From Bacillus sp. Y1 (GTDB lineage Bacteria > Bacillota > Bacilli > Bacillales > Cytobacillaceae), in the NCBI RefSeq assembly GCF_003586445.1, contig NZ_CP030028.1, positions 3,734,501 through 3,798,500 on the forward strand: 64,000 nt of DNA, written 5' to 3'. A program made the translations under genes and the position numbers. Positions within the stretch are counted from its first letter, which is position 1, and every line of letters starts with the position of its first letter. Shown here piece after piece: positions 48,479 through 54,652 of the stretch. The notes below the pieces were generated by a model. The model saw only the letters and a program-made list of their open reading frames with translations. It had not been told where the DNA came from and did not search any database.

Positions 48479-49072
48479 TTAATTTTTCATTGTGGAAATT
48501 ATTATCTCTTGATCAGTAATAACAAGCCACAGGGAACCGTCCTTTGATAAGGGAAATAGTTGGTAAATTTCCCTCTCACCCACATCCAACTGCTTGTCTC
48601 CCAATTGAACGATCGTGCGTCCATCTTTTTTTATTGTGGTCAAGTTTGATTGTTCTACAGAATTACGTTCTCTATACACAGTTGATCGTGTAGCTAGTTC
48701 AAAATCACTTGTGAAATAATTCCACTTTCCTTCGATTTCCACCCATATACCTATACTCTCTTTATCTAAAGAAATCATCGTTGGCTTTCCTTCTAGGGTG
48801 ACTGCCTTCCTTGTCTTAAATAGATAGTTATCATCTATTTGAACCTCATATTCGGCTAATATATAGTTGTTTTCTTGTTTTTTTGCTAAAACGATGATAG
48901 GATTATCTTCTTTATCTAAGCTTTGATGGAGGACTGTAACAAGTGGAGGACTAATTATTTCTCTTTGTTTACTATATTTATAGTACAATGCTCCTATTGT
49001 AAAACTAATACAAATAAAAAGCAAAAGAAATCGTACTCTTCTTTCTTTCCTAGTTTCACGCACTTTAACCAC
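48479..49072 (-). CDS. Hypothetical single-span membrane protein
   Basis: 197 residues. Short basic cytoplasmic N-terminus (KVRETRKERRVRF), one membrane helix (about 14-32), and a beta-rich extracytoplasmic domain with several ILAEYEVQIDD-type strands. No cysteines in a lipobox. Start is uncertain: GTG at 49072 or the GTG three codons later, which has a weak GAGTGG ribosome site. I do not recognise the family. It lies between dgcP and rpsD on the dgcP strand, 65 bp before dgcP, and may be co-transcribed with it. Confidence 0.65.
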   Translation of the reverse strand: MVKVRETRKERRVRFLLLFICISFTIGALYYKYSKQREIISPPLVTVLHQSLDKEDNPIIVLAKKQENNYILAEYEVQIDDNYLFKTRKAVTLEGKPTMISLDKESIGIWVEIEGKWNYFTSDFELATRSTVYRERNSVEQSNLTTIKKDGRTIVQLGDKQLDVGEREIYQLFPLSKDGSLWLVITDQEIIISTMKN

Positions 49073-49149
49073 TCTTTTTCATAATTAGATTATACCATAA
49101 GAACTACTATCCTATAGATAATAACATATTCCTAAAAAATAAAATTACC

Positions 49150-49179
49150 TTGACTTTCTATCACTTAAAAATATATAAT
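49150..49179 (+). promoter_or_regulatory. Sigma-A promoter of rpsD
   Basis: TTGACT (49150-49155), 18-bp spacer, TATAAT (49174-49179). It stands about 205 bp before the rpsD start, leaving room for a long leader. Confidence 0.75.
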
Positions 49180-49189
49180 ATTCTTTGTG

Positions 49190-49375
49190 TAAAATATCGC
49201 AGCCTATGTGAACGCCTTTATGAATACATTTTGTTCCTCAATAGAAGTTGACCTTCTAGGATGGGGTATCGGTAACCCTTAAGCTGCTAGGGCGAAGGTA
49301 CATGAAAACAAAATGGTCATACTGCTTGTGAACACTACTGTTTTTATTTTACAACAAAATAAAAACACGAGGAGG
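49190..49375 (+). ncRNA. Ribosomal protein S4 leader RNA
   Basis: The ~200-nt untranslated leader of rpsD is structured: CATTTTGTT (49227-49235) can pair with AACAAAATG (49307-49315), enclosing a small hairpin AGAAG/CTTCT (43-57 of this block, 49243-49257) and a GGGT...ACCC element followed by a conserved-looking GCTGCTAGGGCGAAGG stretch. In Bacillus S4 represses its own synthesis by binding such a pseudoknotted leader. Ends are approximate. This explains the 311-bp gap between genes. Confidence 0.7.
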
Positions 49376-49383
49376 AGTCATTC

Positions 49384-49986
49384 ATGGCTCGTTATACTGG
49401 CCCAAGCTGGAAATTATCACGTCGTCTTGGAATCTCTCTAAGCGGCACTGGTAAAGAATTAGAAAAGCGTCCTTACGCTCCTGGACAACATGGTCCAAAC
49501 CAACGCAAGAAGTTATCTGAATACGGTTTACAATTACAAGAGAAGCAAAAGCTTCGTCATATGTATGGAGTGACTGAGCGTCAATTCCGTAACTTATTTG
49601 ACAAAGCTGGTAAGATTTCTGGTAAGCACGGTGAAAACTTCATGGCTCTTTTAGAGTCACGTTTAGATAACGTAGTATACCGTTTAGGTCTTGCTCGTAC
49701 TCGTCGTCAAGCTCGTCAGCTTGTTAACCACGGTCACATTTTAGTAAATGGCAAGCGCGTTGATATCCCATCATTCCGCGTATTACCTGGTCAAACAATT
49801 TCTTTACGTGAAAAGTCACGTAATCTTGACATCGTTAAAGAAGCAGTTGAAGTTAACAACTTCGTACCTGATTTCTTAACTTTCGATGCTGACAAATTAG
49901 AAGGTACATTCACTCGCTTACCTGAGCGTTCTGAATTACCAGCTGAAATCAACGAAGCTCTTATCGTTGAATTCTACTCTCGTTAA
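49384..49986 (+). CDS. rpsD: 30S ribosomal protein S4
   Basis: 200 residues, same as B. subtilis S4. Primary 16S rRNA binder at the start of small-subunit assembly. N-terminal [15 protein letters not shown] and the S4 RNA-binding domain (about 92-155: [20 protein letters not shown] and [14 protein letters not shown]) are clear. Strong codon bias typical of ribosomal genes. ATG follows GAGGAGGAGTCATTC. Monocistronic with its own promoter, autoregulatory leader and terminator. Confidence 0.98.
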   Translation: MARYTGPSWKLSRRLGISLSGTGKELEKRPYAPGQHGPNQRKKLSEYGLQLQEKQKLRHMYGVTERQFRNLFDKAGKISGKHGENFMALLESRLDNVVYRLGLARTRRQARQLVNHGHILVNGKRVDIPSFRVLPGQTISLREKSRNLDIVKEAVEVNNFVPDFLTFDADKLEGTFTRLPERSELPAEINEALIVEFYSR

Positions 49987-49994
49987 TAAAAAAG

Positions 49995-50025
49995 AGATCC
50001 AGCGAAATTTCGCTGGATCTTTTTT
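49995..50025 (+). terminator. Rho-independent terminator of rpsD
   Basis: 10-bp stem (49995-50004 with 50011-50020), extendable through AAA/TTT in the loop, then T6. It lies against the convergent floT stop. Confidence 0.88.
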
Positions 50026-50029
50026 CTTA

Positions 50030-51247
50030 TTATTCTGCTTTGTTTTCTTTTAAATCCTCTGCTAACTGATCAATACTTTGACGAACATTTCCTTTACCCG
50101 CAAATGTTTCAAGTAAGTTTTTCACATCAATTCCAGAAGACGCCTTCAAGGTTTCCTGTAATGAAGACATCAAGTTGGTAGCGTAACCTGTCACTTTATT
50201 GGCTCCGCCTCCTTCACCACCACCTGTATCAACAACGGTGATTTTATCAATATTGGAAAGTGGACTTGCAATTTCCTTCGCGTACTCCGGCAACATTCTC
50301 ACAATCATGTCCATCACAGCTGCTTGGCCGTACATTTCAAACGCTTCTGCAATTTTACGCTTCGCTTCTGCTTCAGCTAGCCCTTTCAGGCGAATGATTT
50401 CTGCTTCTGCTTCCCCTTGAGCTCGCTCAGACTCCGCTTTAGCTAGACCATCCAGTCGTACCTTTTCAGCATCCGCTTTTGCCATCGCTTCAATTCGATA
50501 TTTATTCGCATCGGCTTCAGCTAATTGTCTTGCCTTGTCTGCTGCAGCTGCTTGTTCAACCGCATAACGATCCGCATCGGCTTTCTTCTTAACCTCTGAG
50601 TCATACTGTCTTTCTCTACGCTGAATTTCTTTCTCTTCTAGTTCAATTTGCTTTTGACGCTCGATAATTTTGATTTGCATTTCATGCTCTGTAACTTCTT
50701 GCTTTGCTCTTGCCGTTTCAAGATCATACGCTTGGTCAGCACGTGCTTTCGCTATATCCTGTTCACGACGATACTCAGCAATTTTCATTTGATTCACTTT
50801 TTCTGCCTCAGCAATTTCTGTGGCTCTTTCAAGCTCTGCCTTCTGTGCGTCTTTCGCTGCTTCCGCCCGCTTAATTCGTGTTTCTTTTTCTGCCTCTGCA
50901 GTCGCAATGTCTGCATCTCTTTTTACCTGGGCAATTCTTGGCTTACCTAATGAATCCAAGTATCCGTTTTTGTCTCTAACATCCTTGATTGTAAACGATA
51001 CAATTACTAGTCCCATTTTTGCTAAATCTTGTGATGCTACTCTTTGTACTTCTTGAGAGAACTTATCTCGATTTTTGTAAATTTCCTCTACAGTCATTGA
51101 GCCGAGGATTGAACGTAGATGTCCTTCTAAGACTTCCTTCGCTTCGTTTTCTCGGTCTTCCTTCGCTTTCCCTAAAAACTGCTCTGCCGCAGTTGCAATT
51201 TCTTCGATGGATCCCCCAATCTTAATAATCGCTACTCCATCAGCCAT
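50030..51247 (-). CDS. floT: Flotillin floT, C-terminal part of an interrupted gene
   Basis: 405 residues matching FloT (YuaG) from its MADG motif to the end: the second half of the SPFH/PHB domain (IIKIGGSIEEIATAAEQFLG, SMTVEEIYKNRDKFSQEV), the long EA/KA-rich coiled coil (about 100-310), and the C-terminal NKVTGYATNLMSSLQE. The N-terminal membrane anchor and first half of SPFH, about 100 residues, are missing. Upstream codons continue in frame as GVPV (as in intact FloT) and then diverge at the recombinase gene. So an element has inserted within floT. A GAGGGG sequence by chance lies 8 nt before the ATG, so a truncated protein could be made. FloT organises membrane microdomains. Confidence 0.9.
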   Translation of the reverse strand: MADGVAIIKIGGSIEEIATAAEQFLGKAKEDRENEAKEVLEGHLRSILGSMTVEEIYKNRDKFSQEVQRVASQDLAKMGLVIVSFTIKDVRDKNGYLDSLGKPRIAQVKRDADIATAEAEKETRIKRAEAAKDAQKAELERATEIAEAEKVNQMKIAEYRREQDIAKARADQAYDLETARAKQEVTEHEMQIKIIERQKQIELEEKEIQRRERQYDSEVKKKADADRYAVEQAAAADKARQLAEADANKYRIEAMAKADAEKVRLDGLAKAESERAQGEAEAEIIRLKGLAEAEAKRKIAEAFEMYGQAAVMDMIVRMLPEYAKEIASPLSNIDKITVVDTGGGEGGGANKVTGYATNLMSSLQETLKASSGIDVKNLLETFAGKGNVRQSIDQLAEDLKENKAE

Positions 51248-51285
51248 AACAGGTACCCCTCTACTAACAGTGTAGAACGTTGATA
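51248..51285. other. Element-chromosome junction (attL/attR half) in floT
   Basis: Between floT codons (GVPV encoded through GGGGTACCTGTT, 51248-51259) and the recombinase stop codon at 51286 lies the junction. FloT-like sequence is recognisable up to GGGGTACC; beyond it (51261 onward) the sequence is not flotillin. A weak inverted repeat CTAC...GTAG (51261-51264 with 51272-51275) is present. The exact crossover cannot be fixed without the partner end. Confidence 0.65.
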
Positions 51286-52878
51286 TTACTGGCTTTCTAA
51301 ATCCTCAAATCTATAATATATATCTATTTCTGCGTTTTCATGAACAATGATCTTGTTTATTAAATTTAATAAATCGTACCTTTTTTCTTCTATTGTCTTT
51401 GAAGGATAACTAATGATTCCTTTGATGTTATTTTTAAACTTTTCAATCTTATCGTCAGAGTCATTTGTTTCCAACATCTTTAACTCGATTTCCTCAAGCG
51501 TTTCAGACAATGAGTTAAGCCTCTCAGAATACTTCGCGTTCATAACTTTGTACTGTCGATCGTCTATGTCCCCGGTCATATTCTTTTCCAGAAGCTTCTC
51601 CATTAAATTTGTTACCTTAATAATTTCTTTATCGACTTCATTTCGCTCTTTTTCGTAACCGTCGCTCACTTTCGGTAACTTCGATTTGTGTTGATGGAAT
51701 AACGCATTAAGCTTCGCTTTATTTTTAGCCAGCTCAGTTAAGTCATCCAAGATAATAGTCTCCAACTCGTCCGCCCCGACATGGTGCGAAGTACAATACT
51801 GCTTTCCGTACCTTATATAATTCATACAGTAGTAATTGTCTTTCGTTACGACATGTCCAAGGTGATTCTTACGACCTCGCTTAAAAGTCATCCCACTTCC
51901 GCATTTTCCGCAAACAGCGATACCAGCGAACAACGATACATTATTCCGGATACCCTTACGCTTAGCCTTCGTTTCCATCATTTCTTGAACTCTACCGAAT
52001 GCCTCTCGTTCTATAATCGCCGGATGCGCGTTCTCCGTAATAATCCAAGCGTCCCTGTCGTTATAATCGTTACCTACGTATACGTCGTCCGAAGTCTTGC
52101 CTATTAGTGCAGGCTGTTTGTACGGTCGCTCCTTTTTGCTACGTTTATTGTAGACGATATTTCCGATATATACTTCGTTCTTTAAAATAAATCCGATTGT
52201 ATATTCGCTCCACCTTTTTGATCTTGGCGACAGATACTTTTTACCTTCGGTATTATCTCCGTTTAAATAATGCGCAATTGACTTCATTCCCATGCCGTTT
52301 TTATAAAGGTCGAATATCATCTTCACTATCGTTGCATTTGCGTGGTCAATCTCGAGCTTCTTAGTCGTTGAATTGTACGAATACCCAAACGGTACACTCG
52401 ACGCTTGATTCCATTCGCCAGCATGCGCTTTTTCAATCTGCGTATATTTAATACGATCCGCTAGTTTCTTCGATTCCATTTCGGAAAACATTAAATACAT
52501 TGTAATACGCGACAGGTCCAACTTATTCGTGCTCGTCCGATGTTCTTGCGAATCAAACATTTCTTCTACGGTAATAACACGAATACCACTTCGGTCGAGT
52601 TTCTTAATTAACCCAAGTCCTTTTTCAGTATCGCGATAAAGACGTGAGATCCCTTTCATTATTACGCATTCATACTTACCATTAATCGCGTCTTCAATTA
52701 GCTCTTTTACTTCTGGACGGTTTAAGTCATCTGTACCTGTAGCTGAGTCAGTTTTAATATCTACGATTTCCAGTCCGTTGTCTTGAGCATAACGTTTGCA
52801 TATTTTAATTTGGTTCTCAATGGTTTCTTTTTGCCCTAGTTTTTTCGTCGACTTACGTGCGTATATTGCCGCTTTCAT
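51286..52878 (-). CDS. Large serine recombinase (integrase)
   Basis: 530 residues. N-terminal resolvase domain (1-145) with catalytic Ser10 in YARKSTKK and the Arg cluster KGISRLYRD; recombinase domain (about 160-270); zinc ribbon with Cys323, Cys326, Cys351 and Cys362; a coiled coil (about 400-480) as in phage integrases. ATG follows TTAGGAGTGATAAA. Its stop codon is less than 40 bp from the floT junction, the usual place for an integrase next to its att site. It should integrate the element into floT and, with a directionality factor, excise it. It has its own promoter (52911-52939). Confidence 0.95.
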   Translation of the reverse strand: MKAAIYARKSTKKLGQKETIENQIKICKRYAQDNGLEIVDIKTDSATGTDDLNRPEVKELIEDAINGKYECVIMKGISRLYRDTEKGLGLIKKLDRSGIRVITVEEMFDSQEHRTSTNKLDLSRITMYLMFSEMESKKLADRIKYTQIEKAHAGEWNQASSVPFGYSYNSTTKKLEIDHANATIVKMIFDLYKNGMGMKSIAHYLNGDNTEGKKYLSPRSKRWSEYTIGFILKNEVYIGNIVYNKRSKKERPYKQPALIGKTSDDVYVGNDYNDRDAWIITENAHPAIIEREAFGRVQEMMETKAKRKGIRNNVSLFAGIAVCGKCGSGMTFKRGRKNHLGHVVTKDNYYCMNYIRYGKQYCTSHHVGADELETIILDDLTELAKNKAKLNALFHQHKSKLPKVSDGYEKERNEVDKEIIKVTNLMEKLLEKNMTGDIDDRQYKVMNAKYSERLNSLSETLEEIELKMLETNDSDDKIEKFKNNIKGIISYPSKTIEEKRYDLLNLINKIIVHENAEIDIYYRFEDLESQ

Positions 52879-52910
52879 TTTATCACTCCTAATAAAAAGA
52901 ACCTTCCACT

Positions 52911-52939
52911 ATTATAATGGAGGTCTCTGTTAAGTGTAA
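52911..52939 (-). promoter_or_regulatory. Recombinase promoter with overlapping palindrome
   Basis: On the minus strand TTACAC (52934-52939), 17-bp spacer, TATAAT (52911-52916). The imperfect palindrome CCATTATAATAGTGG (52906-52920) covers the -10, a likely repressor site. Confidence 0.5.
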
Positions 52940-52940
52940 A

Positions 52941-53075
52941 CTATTTACTTTTTTCTAACAATAACGCTACCTCTTTTTGAAGGTAATCTTCAAATTTAAA
53001 TTCACCCAAGAATACGCGCTTTCTAATTTTTATTTTTGGCGTTTCAGATTTCGCTGTTGCCGCAGCTTTCTCCAT
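52941..53075 (-). CDS. Small basic protein (44 aa), possible directionality factor
   Basis: 44 codons from ATG (53073-53075) to TAG (52941-52943), with ribosome site AGAGGTGAGCGGGA. The product is lysine rich, with a basic patch KIKIRKRVFLGEFKFEDYLQ and a leucine-rich helix at the end. It is immediately upstream of the recombinase gene, on the same strand. Small basic proteins in this position often act as recombination directionality factors for serine integrases, but there is no homology I can name; that role is inference. The rest of the 349-bp stretch 52879-53227 holds the promoter of the recombinase, a palindrome and a terminator. Confidence 0.5.
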   Translation of the reverse strand: MEKAAATAKSETPKIKIRKRVFLGEFKFEDYLQKEVALLLEKSK

Positions 53076-53104
53076 TCCCGCTCACCTCTGTAGTATTTAC
53101 GTAC

Positions 53105-53118
53105 AGGACAGTTGTCCT
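53105..53118. promoter_or_regulatory. Palindromic operator candidate AGGACA-GT-TGTCCT
   Basis: 6-2-6 perfect inverted repeat about 30 bp upstream of the 44-aa gene start, in the region where its promoter should be. Candidate element repressor site. Confidence 0.4.
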
Positions 53119-53206
53119 ATTACTTTATTTAACGCACGAAGAAGAATTTTCGCGCATCCTATACTTACATTGACGCGTGAGTTTTTAATTTCGGACAAAA
53201 AAAATA

Positions 53207-53228
53207 ACGGCATGCCTCCGCACACCGT
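53207..53228 (-). terminator. Terminator of the yolD-like gene
   Basis: 8-bp stem allowing two G-U pairs (53207-53214 with 53221-53228) followed on the minus strand by TATTTTTTTT. It overlaps the yolD-like stop. Confidence 0.65.
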
Positions 53229-53545
53229 CAATCAACGACTTCCACCGCAATCACATCCGCCATATTAATCCGCGTATCAGCCAGCCGCACCTGCTTAGCG
53301 TTCACATCTACGTAATGCACTCGCCCCACCACTTCGGCAGTTTTACCCGCTTCCCATATCGTAAACTTAATCGGCAACGCGTACTCCATTGCGTAACATA
53401 TCCGCTCATCAAATTCCGCCATCTGATATTCGTCGACGATCGGCTTTTTGACGAAGTTGTATTCCGTATTTAACTCGCGCAATAGTTCGGTGTGTTCTGT
53501 CATGAAAAATCCTTGCCATTTCTTCGTACCGCGGTCTTTAATCAT
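53228..53545 (-). CDS. YolD-like family protein
   Basis: 105 residues. Matches the YolD-like family: DRGTKKWQGFFMTEHTELLR at the start, then KKPIVDEYQMAEFDERI, and a beta-rich end with GRVHYVDVNAKQVRLADTR. YolD-like genes in Bacillus phages and chromosomes usually pair with Y-family polymerase (uvrX/yqjW) genes and are SOS induced. No polymerase partner is seen here. ATG follows GAGGTGAGCGT. The promoter carries a LexA-type box in its spacer, so it should be DNA-damage induced. Confidence 0.88.
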   Translation of the reverse strand: MIKDRGTKKWQGFFMTEHTELLRELNTEYNFVKKPIVDEYQMAEFDERICYAMEYALPIKFTIWEAGKTAEVVGRVHYVDVNAKQVRLADTRINMADVIAVEVVD

Positions 53546-53574
53546 ACGCTCACCTCGTTCGTATTTATGACGTT

Positions 53575-53603
53575 ATTATACCCGAACGTACGTTCTTTTA
53601 CAA
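53575..53603 (-). promoter_or_regulatory. SOS promoter of the yolD-like gene with LexA box
   Basis: Minus strand TTGTAA (53598-53603), exact 17-bp spacer, TATAAT (53575-53580). The spacer contains the palindrome GAACGTACGTTC; in the wider site CGAACGTACGTTCT (53583-53596) 13 of 14 bases fit the Bacillus LexA consensus CGAACRNRYGTTYG. Confidence 0.75.
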
Positions 53604-53615
53604 AATAAAAAATAA

Positions 53616-53635
53616 AACGCCGATTACTTGGCGTT
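53616..53635 (-). terminator. Rho-independent terminator of the HNH-like gene
   Basis: AACGCC/GGCGTT stem (53616-53621 with 53630-53635) followed by TTATTTTTTATTTT on the minus strand. Confidence 0.7.
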
Positions 53636-53652
53636 AAAATTAGTATTGAACC

Positions 53653-54504
53653 CTAACTAATATTCTTGTATCCATTATCTCGCAACGATTTACTCGTAGC
53701 TTCTTCAATCGTCCAACCTCTCGATAGTCTTTTATATAAAACACTGTATCTTATCCCGCATTTATCCGATATTTGGGAAAGTGTATATTTTCCACCCTCG
53801 AAGTCATAATATTTATTCCGTCTAGTATTGTTTGATTGTTCTTTTTGTGTTATCCATCTACAATTACTTGGTTCATAATTTCCATTTACATCAATCCTGT
53901 CGAGTGTTAACCCTTCTCTATACCCTTTGTCAATCGCCCACCAATAGAATAAAGTAAAATCACTCCTCCAATCTTTATCTACACAGATCCCACGCTCGCC
54001 ATAATACGGATAACTATCACTATTAGGGTTATGACATCTTTCTTTCATTCCTACCCAAATCTGATAAATTTTTGTTTTAGATAAACCGTGAGTGGTATTG
54101 GCTTTAGACGCATTCTCTCTTTGCGCACATCCGCAACTTGTTGTAGAACCGTTTCTTAAAGATGCTCCTCTTACTGTGGTTTCGTTACCACACTCGCAAA
54201 CACATTTCCACAGGGCTAATTTTGACCTACCAGAAACATGTGTCCCATCTCTACAAATAACTTTTAATTTACCAAAACTCATTCCAGTCATGTCCTTAGA
54301 AAATCTCTTTTTTGCTTCGCTATTTTTATAACACCCACAACTTATTACAGTTCCATTTATTAACGAGCTTCCAACGAATGCTTTAGTGGTCCCGCATTCG
54401 CATCTACATAACCAAGTAGCTTTTCTGTGATTATTCAGCCCTTCAAATTGTAGCACTTCTAGCCGACCGAATTTCTTTCCAACGATACTATTGACTTTTC
54501 CCAA
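53653..54504 (-). CDS. HNH/AP2-like phage protein with two zinc modules
   Basis: 283 residues. Two related N-terminal modules (about 8-58 and 73-126), each beginning G-x-x-FG-x-L-x-V and containing a CxC..C...C.C cysteine set (WLCRCECG...ISCGC and WKCVCECG...TSCGC), look like zinc ribbons. The C-terminal part has the HNH-type TLDRIDVNGNYEPSNCRW block followed by TQKEQSNNTR, common in free-standing phage homing endonucleases. The last ~50 residues resemble a DNA-reading HTH. TTG start behind AAGGAGGAGTTAAG. More AT-rich than the genes upstream, so perhaps a later insertion. Function inferred. Confidence 0.75.
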   Translation of the reverse strand: MGKVNSIVGKKFGRLEVLQFEGLNNHRKATWLCRCECGTTKAFVGSSLINGTVISCGCYKNSEAKKRFSKDMTGMSFGKLKVICRDGTHVSGRSKLALWKCVCECGNETTVRGASLRNGSTTSCGCAQRENASKANTTHGLSKTKIYQIWVGMKERCHNPNSDSYPYYGERGICVDKDWRSDFTLFYWWAIDKGYREGLTLDRIDVNGNYEPSNCRWITQKEQSNNTRRNKYYDFEGGKYTLSQISDKCGIRYSVLYKRLSRGWTIEEATSKSLRDNGYKNIS

Positions 54505-54652
54505 CTTAACTCCTCCTTATTTTCGAGATTTTGCCTTCAACAGATAATACATCCGATAAAGTTAACTTCGGACATCTCCATCCAGCAATACCCACAATAT
54601 AAATGACGCGCGAAGGAATAAAATCGGACAGCTAATCATAAAAATAAGCGCC

